Positions 1 to 7,586 of a DNA stretch of 49,588 nt are shown here, piece by piece. The notes beneath the pieces were generated by a model. The model was not told where the DNA came from. It saw nothing but the letters and a program-made list of their open reading frames with translations, and made no database searches. This stretch comes from Bacteroidales bacterium (GTDB lineage Bacteria; Bacteroidota; Bacteroidia; Bacteroidales; UBA4181). The position numbers and the translations under genes were made by a program. The stretch covers positions 1 to 49,588 of the forward strand of contig JAFWVY010000061.1 of assembly GCA_017523725.1 (NCBI GenBank), in the 5' to 3' direction. How positions within the stretch are numbered: the first letter of the stretch is position 1; every line of letters starts with the position of its first letter.

Positions 1-338
1 AAGGGAGGAGTTTCGAGCAAGGCGGGCGAAGCGAAAGACGCCGCCCGAGCGCTTCGGCACCCGGAGCCGTTACCCGGCGCTGAAGCACCCCCGCAAAAGC
101 CACGGGGATAACGGCAAAGGGTGCATAGCGCGAGGGCGAGAAAGCGGCCGAGCCAGAGCCCGCCGTCCCGTGCGAGAACATGTCCGACGACCGTTAGGCC
201 CGGGAACCGGGACTAAAAGGGAGGAGTTTCGAGCAAGGCGGGCGAAGCGAAAGACGCCGCCCGAGCGCTTCGGCACCCGGAGACGTTACCCGGGGGCGAA
301 GCACCGCCGGGAATACGGCACCCGGAGCCGTTACCCGG
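1..338. repeat. GC-rich direct-repeat block downstream of pheA
   Basis: Bases 1-77 recur at 217-293 with a single mismatch (offset 216), and similarity continues weakly to about base 90/306. A 23-base core starting CGGCACCCGGAG and ending TTACCCGG occurs three times: 55-77, 271-293 (one mismatch) and 316-338. The stretch between the copies is also GC-rich with short inverted repeats such as CCCGGGAACCGGG. Short open frames exist on both strands, but they are arginine/proline-rich artefacts of the repeat and resemble no protein family I know. The block begins right after the pheA stop, so it may act as a 3' end structure, but this is inference. The left edge is cut by the window. Confidence 0.8.
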
Positions 339-344
339 AGGCTC

Positions 345-1487
345 TCAGACAATCTCCGAATACGTGCCAAGATACTTGAAGTTTTCTTCGCAGTGTTCCA
401 GTTCGCTGATGAGCGAGGCAAACTTGTCGTCGTAGATAGACAATTCGATGTCGAAATAGAACATAAACTCGAAATCGCGATTGGGAATAGGACGGCTCTC
501 GAGCTTGACGAGATTGGCACCAGTGGCGTTGAACCGCGACAGCACACCATACAGCGAACCAGGCTTATTCGAGATGACCATCATAATGCTGGTGCGGTCG
601 GCACCGGGATAGATGCGCGCATCTTTCGAAATGCAGATAAACCGCGTGTGATTGCCGTCGTAGTTCTGGATCTGCTCATTGAGAATCTCCATGTTATACA
701 GTTCCACACAGCTCCGCGACGAAATAGAGGCACTGGTACGGGTTTCGTCCTTCGCGACGCGCTGCGCAGCGATGGCAGTGTTCTCGACCGGCACCACCTG
801 CACATCTTTGAGCGAACCGAGAAACTGCGAGCACTGCGTGATAGCCTGCGGATGCGAATAGATAACCTTGACATCCTTCATCTGAGTGCCGCGGGCGCCC
901 AGCAGCAGGTGGTCAATCTTGATACGCGTGGAACGCACGATGTGGACATTGTACTTGATGAGCAGATCGTAGATCTCGTTTACCGAACCGGCCGTCGAGT
1001 TCTCGATGGGCAGCACCCCATACTGGCACATGCCGCCGGTGACCATGCGGATGACACCTTCGAACGAGTTGTTGAACATGATTTCGGGCACCTCGAAGAT
1101 ACGCTCAGCCGCCGCCTGCGAATAGGCACCCTCGCGGCCCTGACAGGCCACGACAGCCCGCTTGGGGAACTGTTCAGGCTTGGAATGAATCAGCGTAGAT
1201 ATTTCGTTATAAAGCAGGGAATCCTTCTCTTTGTGCATGGCTTCGTAGGCCTTGCTGATATGGAACATCGAACGGTAAAGAGCACGTCCGAAATCCTCGA
1301 GCGCCGGCGGCATAGCCTTGGATATACGCGCAAGCACCTCGCGCTCGCGGGACGATGAATTGACAGGCTGCCCGTTGGCCCGCTTGTATTCGCCGACCTG
1401 GTCGACAATCTGCATGCGCTGCACAAAGAGGCGGCAGAGTTCGTCGTCGATACGGTCGATTTGCTGTCTGTAGTCTTGAAGATCCAT
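345..1487 (-). CDS. pheA: Bifunctional chorismate mutase / prephenate dehydratase (P-protein)
   Basis: Converts chorismate to prephenate and then to phenylpyruvate, the branch to phenylalanine, in the cytoplasm. About 380 residues. Residues 1-85 are an AroQ-type chorismate mutase helix bundle (QIDRIDDELCRLFVQRM). Residues about 105-285 are prephenate dehydratase, with GREGAYSQAA, LPIENSTAGSV and the catalytic NHTRF motif. Residues about 295-375 form an ACT domain with GSLYGVLSRF and ESRP, the usual phenylalanine-binding signature, so feedback inhibition is expected. I chose the ATG at 1487 (MDLQDYRQQ). An in-frame ATG 30 codons upstream lies inside aroA and adds residues not typical of the family. 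It is the last gene of the aromatic operon, 11 bases after aroA. No aminotransferase is fused or adjacent. Confidence 0.95.
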   Translation of the reverse strand: MDLQDYRQQIDRIDDELCRLFVQRMQIVDQVGEYKRANGQPVNSSSREREVLARISKAMPPALEDFGRALYRSMFHISKAYEAMHKEKDSLLYNEISTLIHSKPEQFPKRAVVACQGREGAYSQAAAERIFEVPEIMFNNSFEGVIRMVTGGMCQYGVLPIENSTAGSVNEIYDLLIKYNVHIVRSTRIKIDHLLLGARGTQMKDVKVIYSHPQAITQCSQFLGSLKDVQVVPVENTAIAAQRVAKDETRTSASISSRSCVELYNMEILNEQIQNYDGNHTRFICISKDARIYPGADRTSIMMVISNKPGSLYGVLSRFNATGANLVKLESRPIPNRDFEFMFYFDIELSIYDDKFASLISELEHCEENFKYLGTYSEIV

Positions 1488-1498
1488 ATTCCTGATTA

Positions 1499-2779
1499 TT
1501 AATATTCTACTACTTGATAAAGGCCGCCCAGCCGTTCGAAGTCGGCATAGAAGGACGGATAGGATTTGGTGATGCACCCGGCATCGCCGATGAGGGTTTC
1601 CTGTTGCATGACCGCCGCCATGACCGCGGCTGCCATGGCCATGCGGTGGTCATGGTGCGGGTCTGTCCGGACAGGTGTTCCGGAGGGTTGCCGGGACGGG
1701 TTGCCGTACACGGTCAGCGTGTCGTCGCCGACAGTGGAGCGGATGCCGAAAGCATCCAGCAGTTCGACGATGGAAGCCAGCCGGTCGCTCTCCTTGAACC
1801 GGAGCCGGCCCACGCCGGTGAAACGGGTCTCCCCTACCGCCCGTGCCGCCGCGACGGCCAGTACGGGCACCAGGTCGGGGGTGTCAGCACAGTCGGTCTC
1901 CGCCCCGCGAAGCACCGACGGAAGAGCCGTGATTCTCCCGGATTCTATGATGAATTGCGCGCCCATGGCCCTGAGGATGTCCATCATGCGGCGGTCGCCC
2001 TGCACCGTGCCGGCATAGTCCAGCCCCATGAGGGTCAGGGGCTGTGTCCCGGCGGCACCGGCCGCCAGCCAGAACGCTGCACCGGACCAGTCGCCTTCGA
2101 CAGTCAGGTTATCTACAGCAGAATAATGCTGTCCCTCAGGCACTTCGATAGCATCAGCAGTATAGCGCACCTCGATACCGAAGCGGCGCATCGTCTGCAC
2201 GGTCATGTCGATGTAGGGGGCGCTCTCCACCCGCCCCGTCAGCTCGATGCGGCCGCCTTCGGCGGTCAGCGGCAGAGCGAGCAGCAGGCCGGAGATGAAC
2301 TGCGAGGAGACGTCCGCAGCCAGGCGGAAGGTACCGCCCCGCATCTGTCCGGACAGCATCAGCGGCATCACGCCCTGCGGGGAAAGTACGGCGCCATGTT
2401 CAACCATGCGTTCGTACAGCGGTGAAAGCGGGCGCTCCGGAAGGCGGCCGCTCCCCACGAAAGAGGCGGTGCGGCCGAGGGCGGCTGTCACAGGCAGCAG
2501 GAACCGCAGGGTCGATCCGCTTTCGCGGCAGTCGAGCGTCACATTGTGACGTACCTTTGTTATCGGCTGGACGTTGTAACAGACTCCGTTCTGGCTTATC
2601 TCCGCACCCAGCGCGTTCAGGCAGCCGGCCGTTGCCCGGATGTCGTCGTTCACCATATCGCAGCGGATGGTGCACGGACGGTCCGAGAGCGCCGCGCAGA
2701 TCAGCGCACGGTGGGCGGCCGACTTGGAAGGCGGCGGGGTGACTTGTCCGCCGAGCGGACCGTTGACGCGGACAATCAT
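1499..2779 (-). CDS. aroA: 3-phosphoshikimate 1-carboxyvinyltransferase (EPSP synthase)
   Basis: Sixth step of the shikimate pathway: transfers enolpyruvate from PEP to shikimate-3-phosphate. The 426-residue length fits the family. Visible motifs are PPPSKSAAHRALICAAL near the N-terminus (phosphate and substrate binding), DCRESGSTLRFLLP around residue 90 (the family's SGSTxRF-type loop), VEGDWSGAAFWLAAGA in the middle, RFKESDRLASI and HDHRMAMAAAV near the C-terminus. The ATG overlaps the aroB stop by four bases (2776-2779), so translational coupling is likely. It sits between aroB and pheA in the aromatic operon and all key motifs look intact. Confidence 0.96.
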   Translation of the reverse strand: MIVRVNGPLGGQVTPPPSKSAAHRALICAALSDRPCTIRCDMVNDDIRATAGCLNALGAEISQNGVCYNVQPITKVRHNVTLDCRESGSTLRFLLPVTAALGRTASFVGSGRLPERPLSPLYERMVEHGAVLSPQGVMPLMLSGQMRGGTFRLAADVSSQFISGLLLALPLTAEGGRIELTGRVESAPYIDMTVQTMRRFGIEVRYTADAIEVPEGQHYSAVDNLTVEGDWSGAAFWLAAGAAGTQPLTLMGLDYAGTVQGDRRMMDILRAMGAQFIIESGRITALPSVLRGAETDCADTPDLVPVLAVAAARAVGETRFTGVGRLRFKESDRLASIVELLDAFGIRSTVGDDTLTVYGNPSRQPSGTPVRTDPHHDHRMAMAAAVMAAVMQQETLIGDAGCITKSYPSFYADFERLGGLYQVVEY

Positions 2780-3831
2780 GAAGCGGTGGCTTTAAGCAGT
2801 TCGAGCGCCCGGGACACGGGCATCTTATACAATCCGCAATGGCCCATCCGTTCTGGCAGCACCAGCGTGATGGTATCCGGAAGACGCTTCTTGTCGTTCA
2901 GCATCACGTCGAAGAGTTCTTCTGGCGTATAGGGACACGACAGGTCGAAACCGTAGCGCAGCAGCGTGTCGCGGATCGGTGCCGTGAAATCGCCGAGTCC
3001 CATGGCCGCGCCCATGCGGGCCGCCCGGAGCATGCCCTTCGCCACTGCACTGCCGTGCGAAACGGTAAATCCACTCAGTTGTTCGATGGCATGGCCGACC
3101 GTATGGCCGAAATTGAGCAGCTGCCTGGTGCCGCGGTCGAATTCGTCGGCGCCGACCACGTCGCGCTTGAGTTCCACGCAACGCCGGATGACCGCCTGCA
3201 TATCCTGTACAGGCGGCACGGATACCGCCGAGAAAAGATCCTCATCGAGGATGACGCCGTATTTCACGACCTCCGCAAAGCCGTCGCGCAGGATGTCCGG
3301 CGGCAGCGTGTCGAGGGTCTTCGTATCGCAGAGTACGAGCGACGGCTGATGGAACGCGCCGGCCAGGTTCTTGCCGGCCGGAATGTCCACGGCGGTTTTG
3401 CCGCCTACGGAACTGTCCACCGCCGCGAGCAGCGTCGTCGGTATCTGGACGCAGGGCACGCCGCGCAGGAACACCGCCGCGGCGAATCCGCCCATGTCGC
3501 CGGGTACGCCGCCGCCGAGCGCGATGACGGCATCGCCCCGGGTGAGACGGTGCTCTGCCATGAAGTCCAGGAAGGAGGCCATCACGCCAAGGTTCTTGCT
3601 GCCTTCGCCGTGCGGAAAGACAAACTTGCAGGCGTCCAGTCCGGCAGCCGCCAGCGACCGGAGCACCCGTCCGCCATACAGCGCGTCCACGGTGTCGTCG
3701 GTCAGCACGGCCGGACGGCACGTCCCCAGCACCCGGCGCACCTGCTCCCCGGCTGCATCGAGAAGGCCTTCGCCAATCAGGATGTCATAGTCTTTCGAGG
3801 CTTTCACGCTCACTTTGCAGATATGCTCCAT
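2776..3831 (-). CDS. aroB: 3-dehydroquinate synthase
   Basis: Second shikimate step: NAD- and metal-dependent cyclisation of DAHP to 3-dehydroquinate. The 351-residue length is standard. The nucleotide-binding and metal-binding motifs are visible: FPHGEGSKN, the glycine-rich GGGVPGDMGGFAAAVFLRG (the usual GGGVxGD core), PTTLLAAVDSSVGGKTAVD, DGFAEVVKYG, and NFGHTVGHAIE with the metal-binding histidines. It follows tyrA by 30 bases and overlaps aroA by four. Together with DAHP synthase it supplies the early shikimate pathway; aroK is found separately at 29113. No oddities. Confidence 0.96.
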   Translation of the reverse strand: MEHICKVSVKASKDYDILIGEGLLDAAGEQVRRVLGTCRPAVLTDDTVDALYGGRVLRSLAAAGLDACKFVFPHGEGSKNLGVMASFLDFMAEHRLTRGDAVIALGGGVPGDMGGFAAAVFLRGVPCVQIPTTLLAAVDSSVGGKTAVDIPAGKNLAGAFHQPSLVLCDTKTLDTLPPDILRDGFAEVVKYGVILDEDLFSAVSVPPVQDMQAVIRRCVELKRDVVGADEFDRGTRQLLNFGHTVGHAIEQLSGFTVSHGSAVAKGMLRAARMGAAMGLGDFTAPIRDTLLRYGFDLSCPYTPEELFDVMLNDKKRLPDTITLVLPERMGHCGLYKMPVSRALELLKATAS

Positions 3832-3861
3832 CGTCGTACAGGATTGTTTATCGTAATTATA

Positions 3862-4743
3862 CTATTGTTTTTCAGACATTTCCTTAGCCAGACGGCCGTC
3901 GCGCAAGAGTGTGCGGAGCCGGTCGGCGTCCCCGGCGCGCATGGCGTCGCGGTATTCGGCGAGATGGCCGATGATGGTGTCGAGTTCCTCGAGCAGAAAC
4001 TCCTTATTCTCGAGGAACAGCTCGGTCCACATGTTTTCGTTGAGCCAGGCCACCCGGGTGAGGTCGCGGAAGCTACCGGCGCTGTAGCCTTTCTGGTTCA
4101 GGGCCGACGGGCTCTTGATATAGGCGTTCGAGACCACGTGCGCAAGCTGCGAGGTGAAGGCGATCATGCGGTCGTGCTGTACGGCGTCGGTAACGACATG
4201 CCGCTTGAAACCCAGCGGCGCGAGCAGACGCTTGACGCGGTCCAGGAGCTCGATGTCGTCGTGACGGTCGGGCACGATGATCATCGGCGCACCGACGAAC
4301 ATGGTGGCCTTGGAATATTTGAAGCCGGACATGTGCGTGCCGGCCATGGGATGCCCGCCGACAAACGTGAACCCGTGTGCGCGGGCGAGCCGGAAGCCGG
4401 CTTCGCAGACCACGCGCTTGATGCCGCAGTCGTCGATGACGATGCCCGCTTTGTTGAACAGGTCGGCCTTTGCGGTGAGGTAATCCACGGCCGCGGCGGG
4501 GCATACCGCCAGATGCACGATGTCGCACAGGGCGAGCATCGCATCGTCGAGTACAGCGTTCACCACGCCCGAAATCATGGCGTACTGAAGGATGGCCCGG
4601 TCGGTGTCGAAGCCGACCACCGTCCAGCCGGCCGCCTGGTAAGCCTTGGCGATGGAGCCGCCTATCAGGCCCAGCCCGACCACGCCGACCGTTCCTTTGA
4701 AGGTCTGTCCGGAGGTCTCCTGAATGTTACTGTCGTTTGTCAT
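3862..4743 (-). CDS. tyrA: Prephenate dehydrogenase
   Basis: NAD(P)-dependent oxidative decarboxylation of prephenate to 4-hydroxyphenylpyruvate, the branch to tyrosine. At 293 residues it is a single-domain enzyme without a fused chorismate mutase or ACT domain. The N-terminal Rossmann motif is GVVGLGLIGGSIAKAY at about residues 20-35. The catalytic GGHPMAGTHMSGF block follows near residue 130, and the helical dimerisation domain has HDRMIAFTSQLAHVVSNAY, with the histidine expected for this family. The ATG overlaps the DAHP synthase stop by four bases (4740-4743). Because it lacks an ACT domain, tyrosine control may come mainly from the attenuator at 5788-5935 and from DAHP synthase (inference). 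Confidence 0.95.
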   Translation of the reverse strand: MTNDSNIQETSGQTFKGTVGVVGLGLIGGSIAKAYQAAGWTVVGFDTDRAILQYAMISGVVNAVLDDAMLALCDIVHLAVCPAAAVDYLTAKADLFNKAGIVIDDCGIKRVVCEAGFRLARAHGFTFVGGHPMAGTHMSGFKYSKATMFVGAPMIIVPDRHDDIELLDRVKRLLAPLGFKRHVVTDAVQHDRMIAFTSQLAHVVSNAYIKSPSALNQKGYSAGSFRDLTRVAWLNENMWTELFLENKEFLLEELDTIIGHLAEYRDAMRAGDADRLRTLLRDGRLAKEMSEKQ

Positions 4744-5765
4744 CTGGTCTGTTTTCCAATAATTTCACGGATGCTGCGCACTTTGCCGTACACGGTGTCG
4801 AACTGGGCCGGTGTGATAGACTGGGCCCCGTCGCAGAGAGCGTGTTCGGGGTCGTTGTGCACTTCGATGATGAGGCCGTCGGCGCCGGCGGCCGTGGCGG
4901 CCATCGACATCGGCTCCACCAGGCGCGCCTTGCCGGTGGCATGGCTCGGATCGACGATGACCGGCAGGTGCGAGAGTTCCTTCAGCATCGGAATGGCCGA
5001 CAGGTCGAGCACGTTGCGTGTATAGGTGTCGTAGCTGCGGATGCCGCGCTCGCACAGAATGACGTTCTCGTTGCCGCCCGACATGATGTATTCGGCGCTC
5101 ATCAGCAGTTCCTTGAGGGTGCTGGCCAGGCCGCGCTTGAGCAGGATGGGATGTTTGGAGCGGCCGAGTTCCTTGAGCAGTTCGAAGTTCTGCATGTTGC
5201 GGGCACCGACCTGGATCAGGTCGACGTCTTCGAACATGTCCAGATGGCTGGCGCTCATGATTTCGGTCACGATGGGCAGCCCCGTGGCTTCGCGGGCTTT
5301 GCGGAGCAGCTCCAGGCCTTCACCCCGGAGGCCCTGGAAATCGTAGGGCGACGTGCGGGGCTTGAAGGCGCCGCCGCGCAGCAGTGTGGCACCGGTGGCC
5401 TTGACGGCACGCGCAATGCCGACAATCTGTTCTTCCGACTCGACGGAACAGGGACCGGCGATGACCGCGAAGTGGCCGCCGCCGATAAGCACTTTGTTCT
5501 CGCCCGACCCGATTTCGACGACCGTGTCCTGCGGATGGAAACGCCGGTTGGCACATTTGAAGGGTTCGCTGATGCGGGTGACATGCTCGATGATGTCGAG
5601 CCCGCTGAGCAGGTCGATGTCGATTCTGCTGGTATCGCCGATGAGGCCGATGACGGTCTGGTACTCACCTTCCGAAAGATGGACGCCCACGCCCTGGTTT
5701 TTCAACCAGGCAATCAGATTGTTCTTCTGGACTTCCGTCACACCGTTTTTCAGTACTGCAATCAT
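4740..5765 (-). CDS. aroF: 3-deoxy-7-phosphoheptulonate synthase, type I-beta with regulatory N-domain
   Basis: First committed step: condenses PEP and erythrose-4-phosphate to DAHP. Of the 341 residues, about 1-70 look like the ferredoxin-like regulatory domain found in Thermotoga-type enzymes (MIAVLKNGVTEVQKNNLIAWL, GLIGDTSRID). The TIM barrel follows, with AGPCSVESEEQ, LRGGAFKPRTSPYDFQG, GARNMQNFELL, ILLKRG and VDPSHATGKARLV, all family hallmarks of metal and substrate binding. No chorismate mutase domain is fused, unlike the DAHPS-CM fusions seen in many Bacteroidetes. It is the first structural gene of the operon, directly behind a leader peptide and attenuator, so flux is controlled both by enzyme inhibition (family knowledge) and by transcription (seen in sequence). 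The symbol is assigned by role; aroG or aroA(I-beta) are also used. Confidence 0.94.
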   Translation of the reverse strand: MIAVLKNGVTEVQKNNLIAWLKNQGVGVHLSEGEYQTVIGLIGDTSRIDIDLLSGLDIIEHVTRISEPFKCANRRFHPQDTVVEIGSGENKVLIGGGHFAVIAGPCSVESEEQIVGIARAVKATGATLLRGGAFKPRTSPYDFQGLRGEGLELLRKAREATGLPIVTEIMSASHLDMFEDVDLIQVGARNMQNFELLKELGRSKHPILLKRGLASTLKELLMSAEYIMSGGNENVILCERGIRSYDTYTRNVLDLSAIPMLKELSHLPVIVDPSHATGKARLVEPMSMAATAAGADGLIIEVHNDPEHALCDGAQSITPAQFDTVYGKVRSIREIIGKQTR

Positions 5766-5787
5766 TTCTCAGTTGTTTTTCATTCAA

Positions 5788-5817
5788 TAAAAAAGGCCCG
5801 AACCAATGTCCGGGCCT
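5788..5817 (-). terminator. Attenuator (intrinsic terminator) in front of the aromatic operon
   Basis: On the minus strand the 7-bp arms AGGCCCG (5817-5811) and CGGGCCT (5800-5794) enclose a 10-base loop and are followed by six or more U (5794-5788). The hairpin lies between the leader peptide and the DAHP synthase start, 22 bases before the ATG, so it can only end transcripts before the operon. A competing antiterminator is visible: CCGGGU directly after the leader stop (5859-5854) can pair with GCCCGG of the terminator 5' arm (5815-5810). Confidence 0.88.
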
Positions 5818-5859
5818 CGTTTGTTCTATGTCTGCAACGCATACGACAATCTTACCCGG

Positions 5860-5919
5860 CTATCTCAGTCTGGCAAAATAATAATAAAAATAGAAGTATG
5901 CGTTGTTTTTTGTTCTCAT
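5860..5919 (-). CDS. Tyr/Phe-rich leader peptide of the aromatic operon
   Basis: A 19-codon open frame on the minus strand reads MRTKNNAYFYFYYYFARLR and ends in TAG. Eight consecutive codons (8-15) are Tyr or Phe: five Tyr and three Phe. It lies just downstream of a -7 box (TACCTTTG) and just upstream of a terminator, the classic layout of ribosome-mediated attenuation. Codons 6-8 (CAACGCATAC, 5905-5896) are perfectly complementary over 10 bases to GTATGCGTTG at 5844-5835, so the Tyr/Phe run is bracketed by a hairpin. A ribosome stalled on these codons would break that hairpin and leave CCGGGU free for antitermination. The mechanism is inferred; codons and pairings are read directly. Confidence 0.85.
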   Translation of the reverse strand: MRTKNNAYFYFYYYFARLR

Positions 5920-5927
5920 ATCGGGCG

Positions 5928-5935
5928 CAAAGGTA
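5928..5935 (-). promoter_or_regulatory. Promoter -7 box of the aromatic operon
   Basis: TACCTTTG on the minus strand matches the Bacteroidetes consensus TAnnTTTG. It ends only 8 bases before the leader-peptide ATG, so the leader mRNA would have a 5' end very close to its start codon. No clear -33 TTTG was found at the expected spacing. Confidence 0.65.
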
Positions 5936-6032
5936 TGCAATCCATGCATTCGTTGTTCACGCGGCACGTCTTTGTTTTGCAATTTTTTTCAAATAATGCG
6001 GCCGGGAACCTGCAACCTGTCATGGCCGTGCG

Positions 6033-7586
6033 TCATTCCCACTCTATCGTCGAAGGCGGCTTCGACGAGATGTCGTAGCAGACGCGGTTCACGCCTTTCA
6101 CCTGGTTGATGATGTCGTTGCTCACCTGGGCAAGGAAATCGTAAGGCAGCCGCGCCCAGTCGGCCGTCATGGCATCGGTGCTGGTGACGGCGCGCAGGGC
6201 CACCGCGCGTTCGTAGGTGCGCTCGTCGCCCATGACGCCCACGCTCCGGACATCCGAAAGCAAAATGGTGCCTGCCTGCCAGACCGTGTCGTACAACGGC
6301 ACTTCGACGCCGTCCCGCTCCACTTTCCAGCTGCGCAGCGCCCGGACGTACACATCGTCGGCGTCCTGCAGCACGCGGACTTTCTCGGGGGTGATTTCGC
6401 CCAGGATGCGCACGGCCAGGCCCGGCCCCGGGAACGGATGGCGCGTGATGAGGTGCTCCGGCATGCCGAGCTCGCGGCCCACGCGGCGCACTTCGTCCTT
6501 GAAAAGCCAGCGCAGCGGCTCGCACAGCCGCAGGTTCATGCGCTCCGGCAGTCCGCCCACGTTGTGGTGGCTCTTGATGACCTTGCCGGTGATGTTCAGG
6601 CTTTCGATGCGGTCGGGATAGATGGTGCCCTGGGCCAGCCAGCGGGCGTCGGAAATCTTGCGCGCCTCGGCTTCGAACACTTCGATGAAACAGGCTCCGA
6701 TGATGCGGCGCTTAGCCTCCGGCTCATGTACGCCGGCCAGGCGTCCGAAGAACAGGGACGACGCATCGACGCCGACCACCTGCAGGCCGAGTCCGCCATA
6801 GTCGCGCATGACGTCGCGGAATTCGTTCTTGCGCAGCATGCCGTGATCGACGAAGATGCACGTCAGGCGGTCGCCGATGGCGCGGTGCAACAGAACGGCC
6901 GTCACCGACGAATCGACACCGCCCGAAAGGCCGAGGATGACGCGGTCGTTGCCCAGCGTCTCGCGCAGTTCGGCCACGGTCGATTCGACGAAACTGGCCG
7001 GGCTCCACAGTCCGCGGCTGCCGCAGATGTCCACGACAAAGTTCCTGAGCAACTGCGTACCTTGCAGGGTATGAAAGACTTCCGGATGGAACTGCACGCC
7101 CCAGAGGGGCTCGTCTCCGGCCTGATACGCGGCGTTTTTCACCGTGGACGTCGAGGCGATGCGCCGGAATCCGGCCGGCAGCCGGGTGATGGTGTCGCCG
7201 TGGCTCATCCAGACCTGCGTCCGGTCGTCGAGGCCCTTGAAAAGTGGATTCTGACGGTCCTCGATGTCGAGCATGGCCCGGCCGTACTCACGGGTCCCTT
7301 CGGGCTCCACGCTGCCGCCATAGGTCTGCGCCATGAGTTGCGCGCCATAGCAGATGCCCAGCACCGGCACACGGCCCCGGATGGCATCCAGATTGGTCTT
7401 GAAGGCGTTCTCGCCATAGACACTGAGCGGCGATCCGCTCAGGATGACGCCGATGACCGACGGGTCGTCGGCCGGGAACTTGTCGTACGGCAGGATTTCG
7501 CAAAAGGTGTTGAATTCCCGCACCCGGCGTCCGATGAGCTGGGTGGTCTGGGAACCGAAGTCGAGTATGATGATTTTCTGTTGCAT
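6033..7586 (-). CDS. guaA: GMP synthase (glutamine-hydrolysing)
   Basis: Converts XMP to GMP with glutamine as nitrogen donor. The 517-residue length is normal for the fused two-domain enzyme. The N-terminal class I glutamine amidotransferase has the nucleophile elbow LGICYGAQ at about residue 80 and the GVQFHPEV histidine near residue 170. The ATP pyrophosphatase domain has the P-loop [10 protein letters not shown] around residue 220. The C-terminal dimerisation domain ends [12 protein letters not shown], the typical GMP synthase terminus. The ATG at 7586 directly abuts the purF stop at 7587, making it the third gene of a purC-purF-guaA operon. Confidence 0.97.
   Translation of the reverse strand: MQQKIIILDFGSQTTQLIGRRVREFNTFCEILPYDKFPADDPSVIGVILSGSPLSVYGENAFKTNLDAIRGRVPVLGICYGAQLMAQTYGGSVEPEGTREYGRAMLDIEDRQNPLFKGLDDRTQVWMSHGDTITRLPAGFRRIASTSTVKNAAYQAGDEPLWGVQFHPEVFHTLQGTQLLRNFVVDICGSRGLWSPASFVESTVAELRETLGNDRVILGLSGGVDSSVTAVLLHRAIGDRLTCIFVDHGMLRKNEFRDVMRDYGGLGLQVVGVDASSLFFGRLAGVHEPEAKRRIIGACFIEVFEAEARKISDARWLAQGTIYPDRIESLNITGKVIKSHHNVGGLPERMNLRLCEPLRWLFKDEVRRVGRELGMPEHLITRHPFPGPGLAVRILGEITPEKVRVLQDADDVYVRALRSWKVERDGVEVPLYDTVWQAGTILLSDVRSVGVMGDERTYERAVALRAVTSTDAMTADWARLPYDFLAQVSNDIINQVKGVNRVCYDISSKPPSTIEWE

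Noticed and set aside
170..379. Open frame of 69 codons on the plus strand in the repeat block
   Set aside because: It is an Arg/Pro-rich translation of the direct repeats, runs into the antisense of pheA, and resembles no protein.
1488..1577. N-terminal extension of PheA from an upstream ATG
   Set aside because: The extra 30 residues overlap aroA and do not occur before the chorismate mutase domain in the family.
2839..5025. 728-codon open frame antisense to aroB, tyrA and DAHP synthase
   Set aside because: Long antisense frames arise in GC-rich DNA from codon bias; the minus-strand products are unmistakable enzymes.
5860..5864. TAG as a reassigned sense codon in this genome
   Set aside because: TAG ends the leader peptide, the GH51 gene and lyase copy 2 at the expected places, so general reassignment is unlikely.
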